Source: Phytophthora colocasiae (Eukaryota > Oomycota > Peronosporomycetes > Peronosporales > Peronosporaceae). Taken from it: a stretch of 64,000 nt of DNA. Of the stretch, positions 33,498 through 44,879 are shown one piece after another. The notes under the pieces are model-generated. The model saw only the letters and a list, made by a program, of their open reading frames with translations. It was not told the DNA's origin and did not search any database. Numbering within the stretch: position 1 is the first letter of the stretch; each line of letters opens with the position of its first letter. The position numbers were made by a program, and so were the translations under genes. Location of the stretch: assembly GCA_018806915.1 (NCBI GenBank), contig JAGKQI010000052.1:930001-994000 (forward strand). Direction: 5' to 3'.

Positions 33498-34035
33498 CTC
33501 GTCCTCGCGGGCGGAACTCCGTCAAACAGCGGAGCCGTACGCGCGACTCCGACCTCGTCGCCCGCTGAGGCTCGATTTTTCGTCGCTGGAAGCGTCGTAA
33601 ATGCAGCGCGACCTCCAGTGGCTTGACGAGTGCACTAGATGCACCATTTGCCTTCCAGCAGAGTAAGTTAGTAGATAGTATTGAGGATCAAAACTTGTTG
33701 CACCACGAAACTTTCGCCTTTGTGGCGTCTCTGCAAATTTCGAAGTGATCAACTTCTCTGGCTGTCGGAAGATATATGTAGTTGAAGAGTGACGGATGCA
33801 TACAAGGAGTGGTGTTCATAAATTATACAAATATTAAGTGCAACCGTTAAGATGGATCATAGATGGGAATTCTATTGAGACGATATATATGCCTTCCTAC
33901 GATTATAAGCCCCGACAGCATGCGAAGTACACTCGATAACTTAGGCCTGCAATAAAGTAGGCTTATGTAAGATCAGAGTCTTTATTGATAACAAATTATT
34001 TCCTATACTATTCTATGTATCAGGATTATGTAGTA
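33498..34035. other. Intergenic
   Basis: AT-rich from 33760 onward, with no gene recognised. Confidence 0.5.
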
Positions 34036-34200
34036 CCGTTTTCTGCCTCAATAAAGAAGTTGGAGTCTGCATGCAAATGGCAAGGTTATAAGAAATAGAC
34101 AAGACAGTTCGATTTAAAAATATTGTCAGGTCATAAAATGGTGATATGCAGCTCGGAAGGTTATCGGTTTTTCAGACTTCTTTATTGAGGCAGAAAACTG
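34036..34200. mobile_element. 165-bp MITE with TA target-site duplication
   Basis: Inverted repeats of about 25 bp (CCGTTTTCTGCCTCAATAAA at 34036 and its complement ending at 34200, one mismatch in the first bases), with TA directly outside each end (34034-34035 and 34201-34202). No coding capacity. TA duplication and size fit a Tc1/mariner- or pogo-mobilised MITE; its ends do not closely match the two pogo elements here. Confidence 0.7.
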
Positions 34201-36565
34201 TATTACGAGTGGCCTTATGGAGGGTAACAAAAAATAGTGTAGTATTTATTAATATTACGAATACTAAAAGACTTTTTAGAGAGATACTTTACCACTAACT
34301 TAGATCTGGAGGGGATTTTTTTTCTACCATGTTCTTGCGTTCATCCTTCCATCGTCATCGCCTCGGATCATCCTGCCAAGCTTCTCGAGGGACACTCCTC
34401 GAAGTCCGTTGACCAAGTCCAGGGTTAGTTGGTGCGCACTCTTGGCCGGTCGTGTGGCTGGCGAGCTTTCGACTCCAGCGTTAGCGCAGCGGACTCATGG
34501 CCAGGGAGGATACCCCTCAGTATCCCTTTGGTCATGGCTGTCAGACGTTGTCTTGCTCCAGTCTCCTTCCTCGTGCTCGACTTGCTCGGTTCTCCAGGTC
34601 GTGATACTTGATGCAGACTTGCCACGTCGCAGTGCGGACGGAGAGTATCTGGCCTGGTGCTTACTGTACATGTACAACCGGTACTACATCTCAACGGGAT
34701 CGGTTCGCTCACTGCACTGCCCCCGGTGGCGCATGAAGCTAGGAGAAGGTCTCCCCCCTTTTTAACCTTGGCCCCAAAACGGGGGACTTCCCACCAAGGC
34801 AAAGGGGGCCCTTTGGAGATCCTCTTCGCTAGCTTCGCTGGTCCGGTCACGCCGTCAAATAGAGAATGCATGCATCTTTAATGCATCTTTGTGTTGGCAC
34901 ACACAGACATGTATGATTCATGATGTATCCATCGCAGTGGCAAGTATCACGTGAATTGACACACACACCCTGACACGTCTCTCAGCACAACGTCGCCATG
35001 CAGGAAGCTCCATCTCGAGCGAATCCGATGCTGCTGACAGCGCCTTAGATCATGCGTTGAAGCGATTGATATGCACCCGAGGCGGTGACGGTTGTATGCT
35101 ATAATGTTCAAGTTCTATGCACTCATATTGGCAATTGTAGATGGCTCAGAGAGGCTGGAGAGCGTTATTTCCCTTCCATCTCGCTGCCTTGGCACGCCCT
35201 TGGCTTGGAAGGAGGAGAACGCCTTAAGCACACCATACAGTGCTGCCATAGCACAATAAGTCTGCGTCAGCACCATAGAAACCGGTCACCACAGCACAGT
35301 GTCGTGCCACCACAATTCCCAAGCACAGTACGCGGGAAGCGTGCAAAAGGGGGGAGGATAGGGTGAATCTCGTCGCTTTTCGTTACGCCAGATGCTTTCT
35401 GGTGTGACCCACAGCATTTCGAGAAAGCATGCCCGCAGAGCGAGCATGCCGAGTCGGGTGAGCTGACGAGAGATCGCCGAGGATGTCGACGCCGCCGAAG
35501 GTTGAGTGTCCAGCACCAACCCTCGCACGGAGGGTCTCCGAGATGACAAGGGGGTGCTTATTGGGCGTTGCCGAAGGCCAAGACATTGATAATGTGTGCG
35601 CTGAGTCATGCTGCATCCTGTGTGGGATTTCGCTGCGTGCCGCTCGTATGCCACTATCACCCAACAATCGGAGCGAAGCAGACATCGCCGTGTCGGTGCA
35701 GATGGGGTCGAATAATGCGCGGAATGAAGTCGAGGGAGAACCTTCGGACGGCTGTTCGGTGGATGTGCAGCGTCAATGGTGTCCTTGCGATGACTGGTTT
35801 GCGTTTGAGGCGTGTGTGCACGTCCTGTTCGCATAACGAGTCGCTGCACACGTGGCAGCGGAAGAGAAGTCGTCGGAAGAGAAAGCGGGGCGAGGTCGCT
35901 GTACTTCCTGACATTGGGCGATTGGATCTGCGTTGGGCCTTTTGTGATCCAGCGGCTGCATTACTTCGGGTTACGGCAATGTTAGTTCACGTGCATATCC
36001 GCAGCATTGAGTATAATGTACTACATGTGAGGGATCTTACTATTTGTGTAGATTCGTTAAGAACGTCCCCAGCACTCATTCGTGGAATGAAATGGTCGCT
36101 CTGTAGGTTCATTAAGTCGAGTGAGCACTAGATGATTGCATTAGATGCGAGGAAATACCTCCTACTCCTCTTCTTCGCTGTTACTGTCCTCTACAACACG
36201 AGGCGGCCAGCTCCGATCGCATGCGCATTTAAACCATCGCTCATGACCGTACACGAGCTCGTGAACGCGGCTGCTGCTCCACGAAGGCTGTGTTGGGCTC
36301 GCAGGAGTGCGAAAAGAATCTCGTAATAGAACTGCACCTCAGGGCGTCCGCGTATACTTAGCTCTTGTTCACATTATACAGGAGCGTGTACCCGCTGTTA
36401 TCCTTCACAGCAAGACTGACCCTTAATTACTGCGGGGGGACTCTGTGAGCTCTCCTACCGGATTCAGCACTAGATAGCGATCCGCTCTCCTCCTCAGGCG
36501 TCACTAAGTCGATAATCTGCCACCGAGAAGACTCAGCGCTGATTCCCTCGCTTGGAGAGCACTAC
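34201..36565. other. 2.4-kb region without recognisable genes
   Basis: Overlapping open frames of up to 187 codons occur on both strands (about 35286-36131), but they are antisense to each other, have no known motifs and look like GC-rich chance frames. Degenerate remnants of mobile DNA cannot be excluded. Confidence 0.5.
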
Positions 36566-37061
36566 TTAAACCGTAGAGGCTTCCGCAGCGCTCGGAGTTG
36601 GGGATACCGCCGCGCGTCGGGGTGCCGGATACCGCATGTGGTCTGCATTGGATTCCGCGTCTGGGAAGATGCACGCGCCGTTCTGCGGCGTTTCCGGGAC
36701 TATTTCCTCGCTTGCATCGCGATATCCGTCAAGTACAGCGTCGAATGCAGCTGCAACTGCTTTTTTAAGCGCATTATTGAGTGCGCTGGCACGTGCTTCT
36801 GCCGAGAAAGTTGTCACCAGATCAAATGTCCGCAGATACCCTCGGCGGTCGCCACACGAACGCGCGCGAATAATACTCGGTTACTTCCCCTGCGCGGAGG
36901 TCCTCCGGTGCCAGTTTCGACGCGCTGAGGTCCGGCATGGTCTTGTATTGAGTGCTGGACGCCAGTGCAGCGCTTCTTCGGCGGCCGCTGCTTCGCCGCT
37001 TCACCGAAAATTGTGTGTGAACATACCATAGGCCCAAACGTCCATCCTCCTGCGTGCTCAT
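36566..37061 (-). pseudogene. Unidentified coding remnant
   Basis: Minus strand. MSTQEDGRLGLWYVHTQFS...MPDLSASKLAPEDLRAGEVT runs to a stop at 36822, and a shifted frame continues FSAEARASALNNALKKAVAA...DAVLDGYRDASEEIVPETPQ to 36566. The amino-acid make-up (Ala/Glu/Lys-rich, helical) looks like real protein split by one frameshift rather than chance. I do not recognise the family. Confidence 0.35.
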
Positions 37062-37590
37062 CCTTCGCGCTGATCAGTTGTGTGCAGCCAGGCAGCGGGG
37101 CAGTGCAGGCTGGTGCGTATTGTGGGTGATGGGCTATTGTGTTTATCAGATTCTGGCATGTGAAAGTTATATTTCCTCTGGAAGAAGCATTTCAAGAACG
37201 AGGTTTTTTCAACGGAAAATCTATTTTTCATTTTTCTGAAGAGGGGGTGAAAACCCAATCTGAACCCATCTTGGCCGGTGTCAAAATGGGCACCTGTAGT
37301 TACAGAGCTGTGTCTGCAGGGCACACGCTTCACCACAGAGCCATGGATGATCTAAACGAGCTCGTTTGAAAGCTGTGTCGGCGTCCTCAGGTCACTAAGT
37401 GGCTTACCTAGGCGACAGCATCCAAATTGCCTAGCTCGGATTTTGGGAAGTTGCACAGGATTTGAAGTCCGACATCCATCCTTGCGTCATTAAATGATTT
37501 TCCCATGTTTGCTTTGATTTAGTTTTACTATGGATATTAACCTAACCCGGATAAAAAACATGGCTGCCTATTTTCAACTTTAATTAGTTA
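37062..37590. other. Intergenic
   Basis: No gene seen. The pogo element 2 begins at 37591. Confidence 0.5.
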
Positions 37591-39467
37591 CCGTAATGCT
37601 CAACATTTATCCGACAGTCACATTCCTCCCTGTCTAAACGAATACGCTCATCATGCGATTGTGAAGCCAGGTGTTCGTTGTTTTACATGAACCAAACCTC
37701 CGAATTAACCAAAACAGATAGCACCATCGAATTCAGGAAGGGGGTTTACCTCCTGAACCCTCCCAGTGCGCGATAGGATTCCAACAAAGGCCCTCATGTA
37801 TGCGAGATCAAAACGCGTACGTGCACAGGTGCGCTCAAACAAAAGATTGTTTTTGTTAGAAGCTAGTGCCTACTAATCTGCAGTATTAGCTAAAAGGGCA
37901 TCAACTACATCATCTGTATCCACTACTTCTCCAACGGCAACGTCGAGCAGCTCAAGTCGATCCAGCATATGTGCTATAGTGGCAAAGTCATCCTCATCAG
38001 TACTGCTAAGGGGGCTCGGCTGCAAAATGCTGTTAAATCCATTTGCTACGTAGTAGCCGACCGATCAGCCCACGACTCGGCCACCCATTGCACGACATCA
38101 GCTCGTTCTGGTGGTTTAATTCCGTTGCGCTGAATTTCCGCACCTGAAATCTGCTCCTGCAAGCGCTGTAGCCAGCGGGTCCGTAGGCGTTGCTTTAAAG
38201 GAACATTCCAAGCCACGTCCGCCGGCTGACAGACGCCTGTGTGGTCTCCAGGCACCTTAAGAAGGTGAACACGGAGTTGGGTAGCGTGAGATTGAACGTC
38301 GGGGGTCCAGTGAGCGGAAAACTCATCCCACAGAAGCAGCGCTGGCTCGTTGGGCTGGTCGCGGTCCTTGAAGTGGTAGTCTAGCCAAGCAACAGAGTAG
38401 TCTGATGTCCACCACCCCGTACTGTTGCCATAGATATGCACACCATACTTTTCCTGAAGCATGCTCATTTTTTTCCACAGCGTCTTGCCAAAACCATGAC
38501 GAAGGCGGCGATTTTGCACTGCCGTTTTCGTGACCGTGGATGCTCGCGTCTTGACAACGAATGAACATTCTCCCGTGAGACGAGCCGAGAATCATACACG
38601 TCATTCGCTCTTTGTCTTTCCCACCGGAACGAACCATACAGTTCGAGATCCCTGAACATTTAACGTTCGCTTTGTCTGGTCTGCATTGTAGGCGACGTCA
38701 ACGCCTAGGTCGTCCATAGCCTCCTTCATGACTTTGTTCAATGCTTGCACGGCCTTAGCGCTGTCTTCCGGTGAATTTTGGCTCTGTCTGGTCCGCGCTC
38801 TAAAGCTAAGTCTATAACGCTTGATAAACCCCTTCCGCCATGCCCACGACGCAGCAAACTTCTTCCTACTGAGTACAATCTGCTCAGCAATGTCGAGCGC
38901 CTTGAAATGCAGCATAAGAGCAGACACAGGAGCCCCAAATTCTCGATATTCGTTCACCCACTGGACGAGCTGTAATTCAGAGTCTCGTGACAGCACAGTT
39001 GCGGTACCTTTAGGTCTTAACTTCATCATCTTTTTAGTCTTGGTTGTGCTGTTAGCGGCGGCGACTTTGGTGCGATGCTTCCGCCAGTAGTAGATGTTTT
39101 TCCTAGCGGTTTCGCGGGCCTTGGGGTTAAGCTCAGAGAAGAACTTGTCCAGGGCCTTCTCAATAGTGTGTGTAGCAAAATATTCTAGTACTCTGTGGCG
39201 AAATTCATAGGTGACGTTGGTACGCTTGAATTTGTTCACTTTAACGCCACCAGTAGGGTTAATCTTGGGCCGCTTGCCGCGTGCCATTGCTGGCGAAAAA
39301 TGCAATGGGTTGTCGATGAGCTAGCCGCAGCCAGTTGTTGAAACGAATGGCCTACAAATTGCCGTCACCAGGCAGAATTTTTGCTAGTCAGCCTATAAAA
39401 CGTAATTTGCACGATATTACTGGTCAAAATGATTATAAGATTGTGTCGGATAGAAGTTTTATACAGG
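37591..39467 (-). mobile_element. pogo-like DNA transposon 2
   Basis: TA at 37589-37590 and 39468-39469 flanks imperfect inverted ends: CCGTAATGCTC...ATCCGACA at 37591-37616 and, inverted, CCTGTATAAAAC...ATCCGACA at 39444-39467. The inner ATCCGACA resembles ACCGGACA of element 1, so the two are relatives. It encodes a decayed transposase on the minus strand. The divergence between its own ends and the frameshifts suggest it is older than element 1. Confidence 0.72.
37873..39287 (-). pseudogene. pogo/Tigger-type DDE transposase (frameshifted)
   Basis: Start MARGKRPKINPTGGVKVNKF at 39287. The N-terminal part has the DNA-binding region (LVQWVNEYREFGAPVSALML) and YNADQT. Frame breaks occur at about 38660 (after the SRTVW...VP segment) and 38540. 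The core continues FGKTLWKKMSMLQEKYGVHI, GNSTGWWTSDYS, LLLWDEFSAHW and VCQPADVAWNVPLK (acidic catalytic residues in ADQT, WDEF and PADVAWN). A further shift at about 38060 leads to a typical acidic C-terminus (LSSTDEDDFATIAHMLDRLE) and a stop at 37873-37875. It is the same family as the transposase at 25570-27164 but clearly diverged. Confidence 0.8.
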
Positions 39468-40140
39468 TAATAATATGACGCGAGATTAATATCCCGTTCA
39501 AACAATTCACAATCCCAATCAAACCTTCAGAAGTCAATAGCAAAATACCTAACCAGTTCCAGTACATGTACTTCAAGTATTACATGTACATAGTACTAAT
39601 AAGTGGTGAGCCACTCCAGTGGCTAACTCAGAGAGCCTTGATCCTGAAATCAGCAAGCCTTGGGACGATGTCATGTCGACGTAGACTTTATGTCGCCCTC
39701 ATTTCAGTAGCAGCGTGCCGTGAGCCCGTAGAAAATGACCTGCTTCGAGTACAAGCAGTGCTTGTGTGTTTGCAGCGGATTGCAGAGTGAGCGAAGCACA
39801 TGTACCGAATGAAATACATGTGAAGATCCAGAGCATCGATCCTCTTACCTCAAAATGGGTACATGTTAGGAAGTGACGCTGCAGCGTCTACCAAGTCCTC
39901 TTGGGACGGCTTTGCTGCCCGCAATCTACGGATCACTCCGCACAGGAGAGCACATTAAAAACACCAATTAGATGTGAATTTCACAAATATAGATGAATAC
40001 CACAATCAAGACATAAAATAGTACAACAGCGATGTGAAGCACACACGACAAGACAGAAGAAGTACATTAAATTAACTGAAGACCACAACCATCGAACTAT
40101 AAAAACACACAACCAATCACAACCATCCTCACAAGGAATA
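39468..40140. other. Intergenic
   Basis: Dense ACATGTA words (about 39564-39592). No gene recognised. It could include the 5' end of the MULE. Confidence 0.4.
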
Positions 40141-41923
40141 TTGACGAATCACAGTCGCTATCAAGAGCCTGTCACATCTACGGATGTTAATAAGCTACCA
40201 ACCATCTCATTCTGCAAACCCCTCCCTCCAACGCAAGACCACCCAGTAGCTTCCTCACGCACAAAATTCACGATGTCTCAACCTATCGCCTGGCGTAGCA
40301 TGTGCAACGAAATGAAAGAAAGTGACGCAGTCGTCCTCATTCAGTGCATGAAGTCGTTCAAGTCGTCCAAAAGCCAAGCTATACCTTGCACGCTTTGTGC
40401 ATCGCCGACTCCGCATCTAATGCGGTATAAGCTGCTCAATTGCCGCTGTAAGCAATGCATAGATGCATCCCCCTACGCGACCTGCCCATGGAGGGGAAAG
40501 ATACTTGTGTGCGAGATCCGAGGTGTCGTATCGATATTCGAGAGTGGTGAGCTTTTGACACGTGCACTGCCACCCCAAGCCAACAACCTTACCGGCCCCC
40601 AGAAAGTCTTTGCGAAAGAGATGGCTCGTGCGGACATGCAGCCAGGTCGGATTTGTTCAGCAATGTCACAACACTTTGATGAACTCCCATCTCTGCAAAA
40701 AGTGCAAAACGTGTGCTACGTCCGACGCACAAAACTTGGTGGCAGCGATAAGACCGCGCATATCACTGATATCGTTCGCCCACGAGCATTCATCGGAGGC
40801 AAACAAGAACACGTAGCGTTTACCTTCGGCTGGGATCTAGACAACGACGGAAACTTGGTGGTTGCTAATGGATCTGATGCTAAATCGTGGATTCGATATT
40901 TGGTGGTGACAACAACTATACGCATTTGATGTGCTTTACCACTTGATCGCGAAGATGGTTGAGAAAACAAGAGGGATGCCGAAGACAAGAGGGATGCCGA
41001 AGACATTAAGTAGTGAAGTACTCCGAGACGTTTACTACATGCATCTCGCTAGAAGCATGGGCGATTTATATACTATTAGCTGAAATTTGCTGGCAAGCTA
41101 ACCCGCTACTACGGACATTCCACACGTATTTCGCGCGTGTATGGTTTAATGGGCGCTTCTACCGGTGGCAATGCCACACTGCTCCTGGATTTGCTACCAC
41201 AAACAACCCTGTTAAGCAGTTTAACAAGGTGTTGAAGCGAGACTACACCGCCCATCCCCTACCAATGGTTGGAGAGCTTCTCCAACAACTTGCTGCATAC
41301 TCCCGTCAATTATCTATTGAGATTGGCCCCTTCCGAAGCTGAGGTAAGAAGTTGTGGTTGCTCTAACTGATATCGGAAACTAAACGTTGGCTATCGTGCA
41401 CAGCAATTCTTTAGCGATATGGCTGCGAAGTGACTGACGTTAACAACGTCCACCGAGTTCAATGTAGCTCAGCAGTCCCCTTCAAACAACTCCTGTAACG
41501 AGTGAGAGCTCTTCGCAGGCACCATGAGCTTTAGGAAAGTATCATCGCATCGACTTCCTTCATCTAGACGCGGACACCGACATCGTCCACGTGCGGCTGA
41601 CAAGATCGTACAACGCCGTTACGAACACACTCCAATAAGCAGTACAAGTTTCAGCTCAGCTTGGAATTCGTACTGCCCGGATAGAAAGCGAAGACCAACC
41701 GGAAGCGGGATGGCCAGATATGACTAACCAGACATCCCCGTGCGCGTTTCACTTCAAGTATGGGGCTTGTGTGCACCGAGTCTTCGCTCTTCAATGCCGA
41801 AACAGTATTGATGTCAACGGCGACGACGTGCTAGTTAACCGTCGGGAAACGAAGCGAAAGCGGCTGTGGTTCGTGCTGCTCCTGCTACTGTTGGGCGTCC
41901 ACCACGCCCTGGACATTGTTTAG
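40141..41923 (+). pseudogene. Mutator-like (MULE) transposase with catalytic core deleted
   Basis: The N-terminal 262-codon frame has a Cys-rich DNA-binding part (CTLCASPTPHLMRYKLLNCRCKQC... TCPWRG) and the oomycete MULE segment MARADMQPGRICSAMSQHFD. Where the DDE core should follow, the sequence jumps at about 40925-41010 to the C-terminal part: RVWFNGRFYRWQCHTAPGFA and TTNNPVKQFNKVLKRDY (to 41342). After more breaks comes a SWIM-type zinc finger (CAFHFKYGACVHRVFALQC, 41741-41797). The roughly 150-200 residue DDE region is missing, so the element is non-autonomous. I could not find its terminal repeats. Confidence 0.72.
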
Positions 41924-42000
41924 CGCTCGAATACACGCTTAGTTATTCCGCCACGCAATACAAAGTTCAAAACTGTTTCAGCACTACAATTTAGTACGCC

Positions 42001-42228
42001 ATGCAGATCGATGATTAAACCATGCAGATCGATGATTAAACCATGCGCATCGATGATAAAACCATGCGGATCGATGATGAAACCATGCAGATCGATGATG
42101 AAACCATGCAGATCGATGATTATATCATGTGGATCGATGATTAAACCATGTGGATCGATGATAAAACCATGCGGATCGATGATGAAGCCATGCAGATCGA
42201 TGATAAAACCATGCGGATCGATGAAGTA
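42001..42228. repeat. 21-bp minisatellite, about 11 units
   Basis: Tandem unit ATGCAGATCGATGATGAAAC plus C, with substitutions between units. It is open on the plus strand as a 7-residue repeat (MIKPCGS), which follows simply from 21 being divisible by 3. No spacers, so not a CRISPR array. Confidence 0.93.
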
Positions 42229-42874
42229 AGCGCTACAACAGTTTTAACCAATCCAAGATTGTATTTGCAGGTTTGGGGTCGACGTGTGGCATGCCTAATG
42301 CAAATTGGATTGTAGATCGTCGATCCGAATCGTTATAAGGTTTAAATAATAAAACCTAAATGCATGTCCAAGTACCTGACTATGTACTAGTAGTTTGGTT
42401 CATCGCATGTCCCATGTGCATGTGCTTTTCACGCCTCTGTGGTGGTTTTCACGGATTTTTGTGTGTTTTTAATATTTTCTCTCCGCACAGCATTACATTC
42501 ATAATCGCATAGTGTACCTGTTTGATTATGAAGGATCGGTGGCACAACACGCTTGTCAATGAGGAGCGACGTTCCAAACTCGAATTTCGAGTGACTCGGG
42601 TCGTCTCTTGGATCTGTCCGGTTCGTTTGACAACCAATACGGTTCAAGCATTGGCTGCGGTTCAAGCTCCATCAGGCTTTGCAGATTTGCAGACAGAACG
42701 AGTTCAGCGTGAGCTTCAGGAGAGCTCTTTCGTGCGGTTGGACTCCGAGGTGGAGGACGTTCATTAAATGAACGTCCATTTTTAACAAATTTTGTGAGTT
42801 TACTCGCTCAACAGTAAACCACTTCGAACGCGCCCGAGTATGGTCTTGTGACCCTCCGTTTGTTCACAAACGAT
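42229..42874. other. Intergenic with a perfect 23-bp palindrome
   Basis: Holds an 81-codon open frame (42522-42767) without known motifs, and a perfect inverted repeat, GGACGTTCATT-A-AATGAACGTCC, at 42755-42777 overlapping its end. Function unknown; possibly a transposon remnant. Confidence 0.45.
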
Positions 42875-43023
42875 ATGAAAGTCAGCGAGCTTGTGACTCC
42901 GAGCACCACCGAACCTGATCTCTCCCCAGCCCGCTCTGATCTTGGCTCCTCGTCTTCCGCTGGACGAATCGTCAATGACGTCAGTGATGAATCGACGCGT
43001 CTCACGCTTCGGCAGCGGTCATT

Positions 43024-44879
43024 AGTCCTCCAAAACAGATATCGATCACTACAGCACTAGCTGCTTCTCTGTCGATGTCTCATGTGCGACATGGCTAGAT
43101 ACTCAATTTTTGCCCAATAGCTTGCCAATATTGAAGCATGGGCTTTGCTGAGCAATTGCGGTCTACTGTGTAATCAACCACCTCGCGGCTGGTTTGGCAG
43201 TCTTTCAGCAGGCAGCTCGGCTTATTGATGGGTCTCTATAGCTAATTGTTGAAAATCTCATCTCGCAAAGAATACTCATGCCTCGCTCCGTTTCAAACTG
43301 CCGCTCCGCTTCCTCATCAGCCCGTTCTGCTTCCCGGACGTCTTCATCGAGCCCCACGCCCAATGCTACTGCTTCATCGGACCTGAACCGTACTCGACGT
43401 GGCATTTTGTACCTCTTAGAGGAGCAGGATCGCCGTGAGAGGAAACGCGCTCGCGCTCATGAGGTTTCGTTGCCTGACAGCGATTATGAGGAAGATGCTG
43501 ACCATCCTATCATGGATCGCATAGAAGAAATCAATGCGGGGAACGTGTTAAAGCTCTCTAACTTCACTATCAACGAAATTTCGAGGCTGTGGAGCTGTGT
43601 GAGCGGCTTCATGGCGACAAGGTGGAATGTGGGGAAGGGCAACAAGCACAAGGAGACTGGCATTGACATTCTTTTCATGTGCTTGTGTGTGTTGAAGAAC
43701 GCCGGACGTTGGGACGTGTTGGCATCCACGTTCAACATCAAGGCTCCTGCTTTTCAGAACAAGATCACAACCTTCTTGGAGCTTTTATCTCCGTATCTGT
43801 ACAAGATCTTCGTCGATCACGCCGAGCGTGATCGACCGATGAGAAAGGAGGTATTAGCTGGGCATGCATTTGAGCACTATCCTACGGCTCGCTATGCTGT
43901 GGACGTGACTTTCCAGCAAGCCAACAAGCCGGGGGGTACTCAGCCAGAGCGGGCCGCCTATTACAGTGCAAAACATAAGCTCCATGGCTACAAGACAGAG
44001 GTCTCTGTCATTCCTACCGGACTCGCTATCAATTGCTCGCGCCACTTCAAAGGCTCTCAAGCTGACATCACCATCTTTCGCAAGAATAAGGCGTTCCATG
44101 TAGCGGCATCTACAAAGGCTGAAACAGATGACACCATGCCGGACGAAGGTCCCCTGCTTGATAAATACCCGGGCTCGTGGATCATACTTGCTGACAAAGG
44201 CTACCAAGGACTAGCAGACGAGATGCGCGTGGTTATTCCCTATCGTCGCCGCCCTACAGCTCCGTTGACGTTTCTCGAGGAGGATGTGAACAAAGAGATC
44301 TCCTCGGACCGTGTCATCGTTGAGAACTATTTTGGCAGACTTTGTACGTTGTGGGCTATCTGTTCGGACAAATTTCGTTGGAAAGAAGAAAAGTACGAGA
44401 TGTACTTCAGAGCATGCGTGGCGTTAACTAACCTTCACGTTGGAGTTCACCCTCTTCGGGCGCAGGACGGAGATCACTATCGAGACTATCTCAGTCGATT
44501 GGTGATGATCGGGAGGAGTTCCTCGTCAAGGCGTCTTGAGTCAAACCGTCGGGCAAGGAGGCGCCGTCAGCTTCGCGTCGAGACCGGCACTGTAGACGTC
44601 AATAGCGATAGTAGTGAAGAAACGCAGATGAGCGCAGAGTACTGATATTAGTGATATGCTGTGAAGCAATTGTTTAAATGCCGTTCTTCTGCTTAGTTCA
44701 CGACCCACACACGCAGAACCTCAAGTTCCTCGTGATTTGTGGCGGGTCCTATCAAAGCAAAGATCCCGCAAGCGTGAATGCCTTCTTTCAAGCATAATAG
44801 GGCGGACTTGGAGAGACAGGCCCTAAATCTGCAGCAGTTGACTAACCATAGAAATGATCAGATTCTAACCTCGAGGACT
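43024..44879 (+). mobile_element. Harbinger-like DNA transposon, copy 1 (intact)
   Basis: 1856 bp with short inverted ends AGTCCTC...GAGGACT and a 3-bp target-site duplication ATT (43021-43023, 44880-44882). A nearly identical 1856-bp copy lies at 46131-47986 with a different duplication, which proves the boundaries. It encodes one open DDE transposase. No second Myb-like gene, usual in PIF/Harbinger elements, fits in the remaining space. It is inserted at the 5' end of a bZIP gene. Confidence 0.93.
43278..44645 (+). CDS. Harbinger-like DDE_4 transposase
   Basis: 455 residues, open. Residues 1-60 are Ser/Arg-rich. The N-terminal region has an HTH-like segment (TINEISRLWSCVSGFMA), followed by the DDE_4 catalytic domain: ARYAVDVTFQQANKP (first Asp), SWIILADKGYQGLADE (second Asp) and SSDRVIVENYFGRLCTLW (Glu). 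The spacing is typical of the PIF/Harbinger and IS5-like superfamily. The C-terminus is basic (RRLESNRRARRRRQLR). It would cut the AGTCCTC ends and make 3-bp target duplications. All three acidic residues are present and the near-identical twin 1.3 kb away supports recent activity. Confidence 0.9.
   Translation: MPRSVSNCRSASSSARSASRTSSSSPTPNATASSDLNRTRRGILYLLEEQDRRERKRARAHEVSLPDSDYEEDADHPIMDRIEEINAGNVLKLSNFTINEISRLWSCVSGFMATRWNVGKGNKHKETGIDILFMCLCVLKNAGRWDVLASTFNIKAPAFQNKITTFLELLSPYLYKIFVDHAERDRPMRKEVLAGHAFEHYPTARYAVDVTFQQANKPGGTQPERAAYYSAKHKLHGYKTEVSVIPTGLAINCSRHFKGSQADITIFRKNKAFHVAASTKAETDDTMPDEGPLLDKYPGSWIILADKGYQGLADEMRVVIPYRRRPTAPLTFLEEDVNKEISSDRVIVENYFGRLCTLWAICSDKFRWKEEKYEMYFRACVALTNLHVGVHPLRAQDGDHYRDYLSRLVMIGRSSSSRRLESNRRARRRRQLRVETGTVDVNSDSSEETQMSAEY

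Noticed and set aside
35286..36131. Two overlapping 187-codon ORFs on opposite strands
   Set aside because: They are mutually antisense, lack domains, signal peptides or initiator-like promoters, and codon content looks random.
42001..42228. Possible CRISPR array
   Set aside because: Units are directly tandem with no unique spacers, and the genome is eukaryotic.
42011..42229. 72-codon ORF of MIKPCGS repeats
   Set aside because: Produced by a 21-bp minisatellite whose unit is a multiple of three; no promoter or domain context.
42755..42790. Rho-independent terminator (perfect palindrome followed by T)
   Set aside because: The sequence is from an oomycete nucleus, where such terminators do not apply.
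44778..44879. Transposon 3' end as a second Harbinger gene
   Set aside because: Only 34 codons lie inside the element; the frame is open simply because it runs into the bZIP. In copy 2 it runs antisense into glycosidase 1.
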